Part shown: positions 12,226 to 24,900 of the stretch, one piece after another
Layout: each line of letters begins with the position of its first letter
Position numbering within the stretch: position 1 is the stretch's first letter
Source of the DNA: Archilochus colubris
Lineage: Eukaryota; Chordata; Aves; Apodiformes; Trochilidae
Assembly: GCA_023079485.1 (NCBI GenBank)
Contig: CM041083.1
Span: 107,448,054 to 107,512,053, forward strand
Length of the DNA stretch: 64,000 bases
Direction: 5' to 3'
The notes under the pieces: model-generated
What the model was told of the DNA's origin: nothing
What the model saw: only the letters and a program-made list of their open reading frames with translations
Databases searched by the model: none
Program-made: the position numbers and the translations under genes

Positions 12226-12502
12226 CTACACTTGAAGCAGTGTAGGAATCCCTCTTTGGTGCAGCACAGTCAGATGTCTTGGACTACATGTGTGCCATAA
12301 TGTGAGCACATAAGCAACTATCAAATAAAACCCTCTGGAAAGCATCAGGACCACTTCCTCACAATTGATGTTAACCATACTGCAATTCACAGCAGCTTTT
12401 GTAAAGAGTTTAGAATATCGTTTCCTTCAGCTGCAGCAATACATAGCCCATAGGACACCACAGCCACCCATCTGGATAGACTCTTGCATGCTTGCTCTGT
12501 AC

Positions 12503-12950
12503 CTTTGAGGGAAACCCAGTAGTGCTTCCACTTCCTACGCGTGGCAGACTCCACCTTCTTGTTCTTTTTGTGCACCAGGAAATTCTTCACTGCCAGAGCT
12601 CCAGCTTTCCGTACCGTGCCCTGGGCAGCTGTCAGGAGGATGTCAGACTGCCCAGGGGAGCTGAGGGTGCCACTGCTCTGCTCGTCGCTGAGGGCAGAGC
12701 CCGCCTCCTCCAAGTTCTCACTGTTGGCAGTGCTCATCTCCAGCTCCCGGCGGAAGTTCTCGTACACCCCCTGGCGCAGCCCATCTCCTGTAGAGCTGCT
12801 CCCGCTGTCGCTGCCGATGAAGGCCCGGCTGGTAGTGGGGGAATAGCTGGAGTTGGTAGCATTGGAGCGTCTGGAAAGGAGGTCGGTGTCGGTGGCTGCT
12901 CCCTCAATGCCGCTGTCAGTGAACTCGCTCCCCTCACCTGCGTTGACGTC
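12503..12950 (-). CDS. TIAM1: TIAM1 coding exon 2 (residues 324-473): regulatory linker and start of N-terminal PH domain
   Basis: This exon is 448 bases: 149 codons plus the first base of a Gly codon. The acceptor is CTCTCTCTCGCAACCAG (AG at 12952-12951) and the first codon is GAC. Residues 335-339 read DSGIE, a DSG motif like the beta-TrCP/CK1 phosphodegron reported for mammalian TIAM1. Residues 384-388 read GVYEN; Tyr386 corresponds to the Src-phosphorylated Tyr384 of human TIAM1. The N-terminal PH domain begins near residue 436. Its first strands include the basic run HKKNKKVESATRRKWKHYW (450-468), the expected phosphoinositide-binding face. The donor is AAAG|GTACAG (GT at 12502-12501), weaker than consensus. 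Phase 1 at the 3' end fits the next exon exactly. Confidence 0.95.
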
Positions 12951-15900
12951 CTGGTTGCGAGAGAGAGACACAGTGTGAGATGCGCTGAGCCCAGACTTCT
13001 GGAGACACAGACAGAACCCCAAACACCCAAGTGGCACCACATTTATTCATGCCTCCATTTTTCCTGGCACCTGAAAAACCTTCATTTCCTTTTCAGAAGA
13101 AAAGCTTGGGTGGGCAGAACTTCCAGCACGGGAAAGACCACTCACAAATGCACGATTTCGGGTGGTGTCTCTACAGCCTTAGCATTTTAGAATATAAGAT
13201 GCAGCATCATCTGTTTACATTTAACTAAGTTAGCAGTGCTAAAGGTTCTGCAAAAGGAGAACATATGGCAGCAAAAACTGGCAGTGTCAAGAAATGCGGA
13301 GATCAACCTACGCGTTTTGAAAAGAAAACATTGATATTGTACACTCACACCTATAGGTGAAGATATATTTTACATGTCCCAAGACTGTAATTTGCAAATT
13401 GCATAACTAAAACGGTACTATTTTTTCTCCTAAGTAGTTAATGTACTTGGGATTATTTCTGTTTAGTGTCACTTTTACATCAAAAACCCTAACAACTGGC
13501 CAGACTCTCATGGTGATAGACCCTGCCAAAATGCCACAACAACAGAAGACTCTTCCTGGTCTCCAGGAATCTGCACTTGAAGCATCAAAATAGGCAAGAA
13601 TACAGCCATCTTGAGCGAGAAAGAAAACAACATGACCAAACTGAGGTTTCAAAGGCTAAGTGGCTCATCTTGCCCACAGCATCAAGGCTCAACCTCTACC
13701 ATCTCAGCATTCAAAGGCACCCGTGGCAGCTTTTGGAGGAAAGTAAACTGGGCAAAGTAAAGGGATAGAAATGGTAGAGGAGGTAGACAGGGAAGATGAG
13801 GCAGACAAGCAAGAAATATATCCAAAGCAACAGGAATTCCAGCCTTTACCTCCCTTGATTTACAAGTTTGGTTTTTGTTTTTGTTTTTAAAAGGAGATTT
13901 TGAGAAGAGATGACAGAAGGCAAGTGTTTATTTTGAGTGAAAACAAGCTCGTAGGTGTTGGTTCAGCCACCAGTTTTCTATGCATCAAAGAGCAGCTCTG
14001 CGGAAACTAAGAAACCCTTCACAGAGCTCTGTTTGAAGCCTCCCTCCTGTGGAGCAAGAGCTGGATGAGGAAACTTGAGGGGGAGGGGAGGGGTGTTGCT
14101 GAATCTGACTAACTTTTAAGGCTTTAATTTGTAACTGATTGGCTCGTTCTTTATAAATGTTACCTCTCCAGGGAGACTTGGAGTCCAGCTGGAAGAGTAA
14201 GTGCTTCCTTCCCCACTCAGTGAGCACTGTTATCCTAGTCAGTCTAGTTACTTAATGCAACATATGATAGACAAGCTGTTCTGGACAGGCCAATGTTCCT
14301 CTACTCCCACCTCAAGTGAATGAGCTGAGCAAGGTTTCCTGTAAGTGAAATCATCTGCCCATACAGAGCAGTTTTCACAACGATACATTTTTTCCTTGCT
14401 ATTCCAAATATGCTTGTTTGTAAGAAGCCAATTATCTTCCCATTTCTTGCGGCACTGCAAAAACAGTGGTATCTGGAGAGGGGAACTGGTGCTGCTCAGA
14501 AACCAGTGTTTACAAAACACTGCCACGAGTGTGTTTTTGCACTCCATCGTGAAAAGCTGGGTGGTACAACTTCTGATGACAGTGCTCTCTGTCTGAGACC
14601 CCGTGCATCAGGGAACCAGGACTGGCATAGCCACTTGATGCCCAAGTCACTGCACAACCAGAGTGTCAAAGAACTGAGCTAGATATCTCCTGTTCACTGG
14701 GATAATTATTCCCATATCGAATTATCGGGACTTGCATTTGTTTTCTGGGCCCTTCCCCTCTGTAACTGTTTTTTTAAAGGGAAAAAGTGTCATTCATCTA
14801 GCATAAACAAATCTGAATCCTGCAGTGAACACTGAGTAACAGTGGCAACAGAAATTATTTGAGGTTCTGAGATTTTTATTTTAGGTTACTGATTTATAAA
14901 ATATACAGTCTGTCTCATAATTATTTTATCCATGTCCTTAAAAAAATTTACAGTTCATTCCAAAATCTTAGCTGATGTCACTTTCAGGAAGCGTATCTCA
15001 TGCTTTAATTAAAATTTGTCAGTTTAAAAAAAAATAAAGAGCTACTAAAACAGACCACCAACTTGAAGGAGATGGGATTTGCAATTTTGCCACCTGTGTA
15101 CGCATAAAACTTCCTTGGGGCTTCTTAGCAGATGGAGTATTTTTCAAAAACAGAAGTGCAACCAGAAATGTTCACAGTGCTGCCATGCAGGCTCTTACGA
15201 TTCCTTGTGCCCAGTGAGACAAAGCCTTCTCATGAGGCATCAATCAGCTCAGATTCTCCATCCACAAATGAGTATTATACTTCATAACTGATACATATGG
15301 ACATAATGGTTTAGTATTTATAAAAAAATGCAAGGCTGGAAAACATATACACTTATGAGCTTAAACTGCAGCACATTTTGCAAACATCTTTATAATCTTT
15401 ACGACAATGCAAGTGATAAGCTGGATGGATAAAAATATCTTTCCAGCATAATGCTGCAGCCATGCCACTAATACCCCCTCTGCTCCCTGCACTCGCTTTT
15501 CCTCTCTTAAATACCCCTTATCAAAGGCTTCTAGCCACCCAATTCAACCCCTTTGGTAGGAGGAGAATCTGAGCATGCAAAGGTCAGAACAGTTCAAAAC
15601 CTATAACCTGCTAACATTGTTCAGGCTCATGAATTATGAAACGTGGCATTGAATGAGCTGAGCACTTTCGGAAGTCTGCAGCATGAGAAGATCTGCCTTG
15701 GGGTTAGCAGGGTTAACAGCACTCACTGCACAGGTCTCTGACTTCTGGGCTTCTGTTGCAATGTCAGCTCGTTCTCATCAGAGGATATAAAAACCTCTCA
15801 AGAAGCAGCCAGCATCTGCTCTGGCCATCTCACAGTGCTATAATCAGCATACTGAAGCTCATTCAATTTAGAGTTCAGCAGAGGTTTAGTATTGTGCTTC

Positions 15901-18900
15901 CACAGGAACACACGGAGGCTGAAGGAGGAACAGTCCCAAGCCAAGCAAGAAACCATAGCAGGGACTGATGAACACATTAGTGAGGGCTTTTCAAATTAAC
16001 ACCTTGAAAATTAAGCATCCCAACTCCCGCCAGGAGAAATGACAGTGAGAGTCATGCTGATGAGGCTGATGTGGATACATGGGCCTCTGGCTTTAATGTC
16101 CAGCTTCAGAATACCTACTGACATGGCCACCCCAGTTTACTGCCCAGAAACAAAATTAATATTGTGTAATCTCGATGAGAGCTATTTTGAAATTATTCAC
16201 ATTTCCTGCTTAGGTTCTCAAAGAGCCCCCACAGGCAACAGCAACATCTCTCTCCTCCAAATAAAAATTATTACTGTCCAGGGCCCATGATGGACTGCAC
16301 CACAAAGGCTTAGCTAACGCAACAGACATTTCACTCTTTGGCAGAAGGAGTTCTCAGGAAAAGACTCAAGGCCAAGGGTGGACTACAGACGTGGCTCAGC
16401 CATCACTAGACACCCCTCTGACTCCTGCCCAGCATCCCTGTGGCTCTCCATCATGTTGCTAACAACATGTGCCAGGCACATCATGGGAGCTGGGAGACAG
16501 CTGACAACTGTAGAATGCATGTTTCTGAGGCCTGCAGTTTTGGACATTGTACACACTTCATAGCAAAGCACTAGAACAGTACTCTGGACTTGAAACTGCT
16601 ATCATCAAGGGGCTCTGTTTTATTTCAGTGGTTAAACTCCCAAAAGCTTCATTCAGCTCCATCTAAGATTCAGGACACTGCACCTGATGTTTTGGAACTT
16701 GCCAGGGATCTTGTGTTTTGTACTTTGAGGCCGGCGAACAGCTGTCTCCAGACAGAGGAGTATTTTTGTCCAGAGAGATCACTCCAGGAACCAAATGCAA
16801 GACTGGAACTAAAATCTGTGCTGCCATGCTTAGCCTTCCCACCAGTGTTTACCCAGCTTTGGGTCTGCGAGGACAAGAGGGCAAAGCAAGAGGGAGGTGG
16901 GAATCATTAAACTGGTCACACCAAGTAGAAAGCATTCAGCAAAGAAAAGAAAGTGTATTTCCTCCAAGACAGAGAGATGGGGGAAGTCGTGGGAATAGCA
17001 GTTCTTGGTATTCTGCAAACACAATAGGTCTTAAGTCCACAGAGACAACAAACTGAATAAACAGGGGGCTTTTGTGCCTTCAATTTTAGACTGCTTTGTG
17101 GAAAGCGAGGAAAAAGTCACATAAAGACCACTGACTGAAAAAGGCTTTCATGACTATGCTGCACTGTATGCCTTGATGTGAAGGTGGGAAGCAGTAGCAA
17201 AGCTCCCACCAGGATCTGGAATCCCTGCTGCTGCTGAAGGCCTTGGAGAGAAGCAGCACGGATTCTTACACTAGCAGTGCTCCTGTATCAGTGCAAATAC
17301 CCAGGGTTTGGGAAAGGAGGTTCAGCAGACAGTAAGGGAGGGTAGGAGGAAGAAAAAGGTGGAATGTGTGACGTCAGAGAGATATGCTGCAAAATGAGAA
17401 ACCAGAGATGGGCTGAATGGTGCTATTGTTATCAAAAAGAAGGCAGGGAGGCCCAGCAAGCAGGACACGTGCCAGGACAGCTACAACAGCCCTAATGCCA
17501 TTCAAGCGTAATGAAGTGGAATTAACACAGCTCCATCAAATGCAGAGAATAATTTAACAAATTAACCAATTGGGTAAAATATTAGCAGAAGTATTAGAAA
17601 GCCACTTAAATCTATGTTTTTGCTTCACATGAACACTGGGTTACATGCAAAGCAAGCCAGCAAGGAGTGAAACTCTAATGCAAGCTACACTGAGTTAATG
17701 TACTTGGTGCTGTAATTTTTGCATGCTCACAAGATACTCATACCTCTGTATGCCTACTACAGTCACATTTGTTGAAAGATTCTTGATAGATTTAGAAGTT
17801 ACTTTTATTTTTAGGGAAAAAATTGTATCTTCAGCTAGCAAAAATCAAGCAAAAAGTTTTGGGTCAGGTTCCAATGTCTTTGTCTCCCTGTTGAACATAT
17901 TTGGCAGTGGCATCTCTTGGCAAGAGACCACTGGATGGAATATGCTTTGCTCAACTCTCCAGCTCCTGACTGGACACGTTCAGAGGGGTTGCAATAACAA
18001 TGCACTTACCAAACTTCCCCCTGTCACAGAAGTGGATAAAATAGCCTGGTGAATCACTTTCTCCTGCTTTGACTGATAGCAGTGATTCATCAGCACCTAG
18101 GCACATGGGACTGATTTAACAGGAAAACTCTTGCTCCACAAATATAAACAGTTCCTTATGTGGTTAATACTTCTTTCTAGATTAACCATTAGATTAAAAG
18201 TACTTGTTAGTAAAAGGCAACCAAGTTGGTTTTTTTCTTGGAAGGGGCTCTCTCCAAGAGAATGCAAATCCTCTGTTCCCTGGCCTGTTTAGCAACAGAG
18301 CAAAAAGGTGTTCACTTTCAGCAACAGCCTGAAATTGCACATAACCTGTCTGGTTGCTAGTTAGGCAAGCACCACAGAATACATTTAAAATAGATGGGTA
18401 AGCAGCCTGATGGTTTGCATGCTTTTATGTTCCTGGTGCCTCTTTGAAGCTCTTATGTAGAAAAAGATTGGCCTGATAAGCATTTTTCCTTTCTTTTCAG
18501 TGCTGAATCTACCATCATCTAATGGTCAGGGTGGTTTGTTAAGGTACAACTTGCTCCAAATCAAAAAGAAATCGTCTCCTCAGAGTAACTTCAACACCTG
18601 GTAATGACTGCATGAGAAGATTTGTCATTAAAAGAATCAAAACAATCCAAGAAGCAAAGATAAATCATAAGTTGCAATTGAAACCTGAATGGGTCAAGTG
18701 GTTTTAAAGCTGCAATGAGAAAAACAAAAGCAACTCCATAGCTTGTTCTGTCTTCAGATTTTGAAGACTGGTAAAAAAGTACTGAACTATGTCCACAAAA
18801 CTCACTGTAAAGTTAGAGGGATTATAATGATGACATGGAGGAGATCTGCTACCACAGCAATTAACAAAGCCCCTCCACCAGATGGTGGGAGTTGATATGA

Positions 18901-21900
18901 AGGAAGATTTTGAAGTATTATATGAGAACTAGCCAGGATGCAGCAGATTGACAGCAGGCTTTGGAGAACTACACTCAGCCACAAACCAACATGGTCCAAC
19001 TGTGATTTTCTGTTGAATTGGTTGGGTCCTGTTTACACCTCCCAGGAGGGCTCCCAAGTCAAGGGAGGTGCAGTTATAAGCACATGGATATCAGACGGAG
19101 ATGGTGGGGTTTTTACCTTTAGGAATTCAAAGAGGTAAGATGCTGATATGTACAAGCAGCTTTTGTTCCTACTTTTGTGCATTCACCACACTGGTGCAAC
19201 AGTTATTCAGCTGTTTGAAAGACCCAAAATAAAAAAAAAAACCAAACATCCTTATATGTGTTATTAAAGTTGCTCAGAGTGGTTTAATAAGCAAGCAAGT
19301 TTTGGCCATGGTTCTCTGAAATCAAATCTATTCCCAGCAAAAGAGGTACTAGCCCAGACCTCCAGATATTTCTCCTAGCCATGAGCTTCAGTCTTATTAT
19401 GAAAGAATGAATCACAGTCACAGGTTTCTGGGCAGTAATCCCTGGGAAAGTCTTAAGGCATGGATTTCAATGAATTTTAGTTCCACAATGCCTTTGTGAA
19501 CTTCTCTTGGTGAATGCTCCACAGTGTAATTTGGCACCTTGGAAAGACAGGCAAGGTACTGGATGCCAGGTATTCAGAGGATACTCAAATATGGGAAGGA
19601 GATGTGCATCCACTTGACTCCCATGGGACAGGCAGGCAGCAAACAACACTGTACCAAGCATCCATCAACCCTATTCCCTTGGCAGGCAACTCTGACAGGT
19701 ATAAATGGCTGTTAACTCAGTATTACACTTGGTTCCTTTGCTCCATGTTAAGCTAACACGTTAAGCTTGGTGTTTTTAACACAAGGTTTAGGAACATTTT
19801 AGGTTCACTGACTTCCCAGACACTTTTCAGCTAATATGTGGGCCCTTCAAGAAAAAACAATTCTGTAGACTACAATGCTTCCCCAAGAAGCCTGGTTTTC
19901 TTAGCTGACTCAGGTTTCTTCAAGGTAAATTATGGACCCACAAAGACTCCTGCAGCAGTCAGGAAAGAACAACCCTGGAGGACTTATCAGCTGTGAGACA
20001 GAAAATGTTGAAAATTAAACTGTCCCCCAGAAAGCTGTGAGGAAATACATGGGACAGCTTTACTCTTCTCTCCATAATACTGTGTGGAGCTGACTCAGGA
20101 CAGTTGTGGCATCAGCCTGCAACCTGTTCTTGTTCAGAAATTTAATTTTGCCCTTAGCAGGAAAGAGGCACAAAACACTACCATGAGATTTCAGCATACC
20201 AGCTCTTCCCTGGCTTTAACACTGACTTTTAAGTGGTGATAAAGTACGTAATACCAGGAACAAGAATCAGCCCATAATCCAGTAAAGCCTTTTACAGTGT
20301 GGCTTCCAGCACCTGTGCAGATCGGGGTGGACACCTGCTTCCCATCCCCAGTAGTGGAAGGAAGTCTCAGTTCTAGAGCACTGTAGTGTTTAGTCCCTCT
20401 GTTCCCAAATGATGCTGAGGAACCCTTTCCTTGCTTCCACTCCAATGGACCTCCCAGCTGAGAAAAGTTTCTAGGACTGAGTTAGCCACAAACCAACGCA
20501 AGCAGCCCAACGGTGCTCAAGTTAAACAAATGGCAACATGCCTAACCAAAATCCTTGAAGTAAAATACAGGGTTAGGTTACTTTTTGTTTCTTAGTGCCA
20601 AGAACAGGCAGTTCTTCCTAGAAATGTAATAAAGGGAACAGAAGTGGGGAAGGGAAAAAACTGCGAGAACAACAGCTTAAAAATTAAAATATATCATCTT
20701 AGAGGTATTCACCTGAAAAACAGCCTAACTTAAGGGAGTGGGGAAATGCCTGTCATCTGGGGTGATGACTAGTCACAGGATCATGTGCTGAAGCTCTGCA
20801 AAGAAACCATTCAGTGGAGGACTTCACTGGAATGGAACACTACTGCAAATCGCATCCACCTATGTAACCACAGCCCAGCAAACAGGCAGCTGGAATGACT
20901 TGTCTGTAATTTTTAAGTGAAAAGTACTTGCAATTAAAAAACATGCAGTATATAAGCTTTAGAGAGAACAAAATTACTGCCAATGGTACAAGCATTTCAG
21001 ATGTAACATGGCAAAGTCCTACTGTTAAAAAAAAAACATGCCTGAGTGGAGCTAGATCGGATATCAGGACTGCTGATTTGCTTTCCACTGGCTTCAGACC
21101 AAGAGCAACAGAAGAAAAACAAATTAAAATCTTCGAAAGAGTATCAAAATATTTGCCATCGAAGACCAAAACACTCGTTTTCACATGCTTCTTTCCCTGA
21201 CAATACTGGGGCAGAGTTGTGTGATCTGAAGGGAGTGACTCCTGTTTGCTTTACAATAACCTGAGTAGGCAATGGCTGATCTGATCTCCTCCATCTGGGA
21301 AGGGGAGCCTGGTAACAGAATGAGGAAGACCTCTGAGCTTGGGTCTGAAGCCCTCTTTTCAAGCTTTACTCCCAAGTTTACACTAAACCCACTTCCAGTC
21401 AAGCAGGCTACAAAGAGCTCATTTGATCTATCCATTAAATGGGTCTGGTAGTTCAGACACACCAAGGGTTACCAGACCTGCAGCCAGCAGGACTCAAGAT
21501 GTGGATCTGCAAGCACTTTACACTGGTGCAAGTTAGGGCTGCCTTGTCCCTCGAGACTATTTCCATCCCTTCCTTCAACTCGGTGCCCTGTGGCAAGTAG
21601 TTGAAAGCAGAGATGTTTGGTTTTAATAGGGCTGTTAGCCTGGAGGCTCAGCAAAGTGACCTGGTGAGGAGTGCTCCACTGGGATTCAGCCCCTTGAGTC
21701 ACCCTGGCCAAATCACCACATTCGAGGATCTCTAGCTTTTGGAGATTCACAGGGTGATTCAGGCTATGTTTGAGACTTTGAGAATGAGTCCATCTGAAAG
21801 GCACCAGCAGGAGCTCAAGTCTTCGAGGTGCACATTACAGCTGAAAACCAGTAACATCTTCCTTTTAGGCACTTACTAAACTATGTGTCACTAATTATAA

Positions 21901-24900
21901 TGTAATGACACATGAATTTGTCTTTATTACTTTGCTCGATTCTACCTGGATTCAGACAAGTAAGATTAAAGGTCTGGGTCGATCTCATTAAGAATCATAC
22001 TTAGGTTGAAAATAGCTATGTTTTGCAGCTACAGACTGAGATGTACAGAGTTACTTTAACAAGAGCAAAGCTTCAGCTGCTGAAGATACTCTGCATGGAA
22101 AAGAGTTTTTGGAGGAGTGCTTTAAGAGCAGGCTGTAAGGTCACAAGTGCTATGAAGAGACTGAACAGGATGCAGTGGAAGCCAGAAGCAGAAATTTTTT
22201 TCAGAAAAGAAAATTCATAGGGGACAGTTCAACCCGACAGTCTTGGATTTATTCCTTGCTCAGGAAGACTCAAATAGCTAATCTTCTAGGATTGGGAAGA
22301 GAGCCCTAAAGGAAAGTTTACCCCATACTCTCCTAGTCAGTTAGTTACTTTGGTTATTTTCTTTCTTTTCCTTTTTTCTTTTCCTTCTTTCTTTTCCTTC
22401 CTTCCTTCCTTCCTTCCTTCCTTCCTTCCTTCCTTCCTTCCTTCCTTCCTTCCTTCCTTCCTTCCTTCCTTCCTTCCTTCCTTCCTTCCTTCCTTCCTTC
22501 CTTCCTTCCTTCCTTCCTTCCTTCCTTCCTTCCTTCCTTCCTTCCTTCCTTCCTTCCTTCCTTCCTTCCTTCCTTCCTTCCTTCCTTCCTTCCTTCCTTC
22601 CTTCCTTCCTTTTCCTGAGGAACAGGTACTGAGCTGGATGGTGCTTCATAAGACTGATCCAGTGCTGTCCTTTTTTCATTTTCCTTTTGAAGTTATATCC
22701 TCTATGCTACAAAACCATTTGTGAAAGTTTTACACAAATTAAAACCAAGTATCTGCTCTCTGGAGTCCATCTTACAGAATATAATGCAACACTATAACCT
22801 GTTATAAAGTTGCCCAAGATGGTAAAAAAAATATTATCAACTGGAAAAATACTCTAACTTTAGCCTGTTTTCTCTGTATGTGCTGTTCCCACTTAACCTT
22901 GGATGCATCTCCTGCATTTCCTGCAAAACTCTTTTATACAAAAGTTGGGGTTTTTAGGGCTTGAGATTCCAAATTCCTGCAGATTACCTACAAAGGCCTA
23001 AAAAGAGCAATAAACTTGAAAACTGGACAAAAGGGGATTCAAAGCACAAAGGATATAGCCTGGAGCTGGCAGTGAAGGTGTTACAGCTTCCAAGTCAATC
23101 AGGCAGGAAGTTTGTTCACTCTCTCTGCTCAGTTTTGTAACACTCAACATGGTAGAAAACTGCTTTCCCTGCAGAGCTGAGGGACATCATCTTGCTGCTC
23201 CTCAAAAGTTATGTAAAAAACCTGGACTGCACTATTGTAACAGCTATGCTGGGACTGAACTTTCTGGAGGAAATCACAAATCGGGCTATAAAGCTCAGAC
23301 AGAAATGAACCACCTTTCTTGTCTGTGTGTGGTTGACCATGAAAAAATGCTTTGGTCACCATATATCCTCGGATTTTCATGCCCATAGGAGTCACACCAT
23401 GCTCTAAATACTGTTTTTGAACAACATTGCTCACACCTACCAAGAACTACTCCTCCTAACATCTTCCCCACAAAGCAAATACCAGCACTGGAAGCCCATG
23501 GAGGTGTCTAACTTTGATGGCCACTGCCAACACCTCCTCAATAATCACAGATACCAGATGGAAAGGAGCAGGATCTGCAGCAGAAGGGTAGCATTGGCTC
23601 TTGCTGGTCCACAGCAGACACCCATGAACAGGCACGCTGCTGGCACTGAGTCCTGGCAAGCAGATTTTGCTGTGTGACCAGAACATTTTCTGTACGTTTC
23701 TACACCTGACTGCCCTTGTAGAGGAGTCCTGAAATATAAGAAAAGGTTCACACCCTGCAGGAGGCTGTATCCCCCCATTTAGTACTCTACAGAAAAGCAC
23801 AGTCAGAATTAATCCACAGAGGGGGAACATGGGAAAAAGAGGCATAAAGACAGGCTTGGAAGTGGCACAAAACCATATTTCAAGGTTTTCATTCTCTAAT
23901 TCCTCTCTTGAGACTTTAGTGAGGACTCTAAACAGATGGGGAGTATGAGGTTACATTAGTCTCTGAAGATCCACCTGGGATCCATCCAGGGAATCTCCTG
24001 CTGGGAGACGTTTAGCTGCAAGCAGGACACCACAGAGCCATTTCACAAAATCCAGACCCCAACTAGCAGGTTGTAGGATCCTGGGGCTCTCAACAACCCA
24101 CAGTCAGAACAAGCTGTATCCAGCTGGAGCTTGTCTCCCTTCAAGCAAGAATGGGTGAAAATGCCAGCCAATTAAGCTTCTCCCACCTACATCACATCAG
24201 GTTCAAAAGCCATAGAGGATCCCAGCAGAGCTCTCCTGGAAGTCTTGCTTCAGCAGATCTGAACCCTTCATGTTAAAATGTTACGAAAAACAGAACTGCT
24301 GCGTGGGTGCCCCAAAGCCACCCTGTGAATATTAATCACTTATGCATACTGAATATAACTGTCTCTCTAGTATTAAAAAGCTCTCCCTCTCAATTAGTGA
24401 AAAGTGACTCCCACAGTTCAATTTAAGGTTTAAATTTGGAAGGGTGAGATTTTCTTTTCTTTTTATTTTTTTTTCTTTAATGTAAACCATGTACTTCTAA
24501 AGAACCCCTGGATAAGGCTTTATAACAAAACACGGCTGTGCTTCTGGCATCTCCTTTCTGTGATACATTCAAGGCACAAAAATTACAGCTACTGACAACT
24601 TCTAATAAATTTAAACTATACAGAAAATATTATGATGTACACATAGTTGAACCTGTAACAGAGGCTGGATTTGGGAATCAAACATAAGGGCACAAACCCA
24701 TCACTGTGGTCTCAGTGTTACCCTGCACTTGGTTTCTCCTGCTTTCAGGGATGTATTTGGGAAGTAGACTACTCAAAGGCTACCTAAAAGTGGCGTTCAG
24801 GACCTTTCCATATTTCTAGAATGAGGGCAGGTGAGCCTAAAAAATTTTGCAAATATCCCAGCTATGAATTTGTTAAGAACTGAAAAAAAAAAAAAACCAA

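Larger units (their letters stand above)
10073..12502 (-). other. TIAM1: TIAM1 intron between coding exons 2 and 3 (2,430 bp)
   Basis: The intron has a GTACAG donor and a TTTTAG acceptor. It contains a 150-base purine/A-rich tract (10721-10867), a second A/T-rich patch near 11528-11575 and a 29-base-period tandem duplication (12177-12225). No other gene is recognised. Confidence 0.9.

Noticed and set aside
12492..13190. 232-codon plus-strand open frame opposite coding exon 2
   Set aside because: It is the antisense shadow of a GC-rich coding exon; the minus strand encodes TIAM1 there with matching splice phases.
22341..22724. Repetitive open frames (Lys-Glu-Gly-Arg and Leu-Pro-Ser-Phe repeats)
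   Set aside because: Direct translations of the TTCC/GGAA microsatellite, whose 12-base protein period arises from a 4-base unit.
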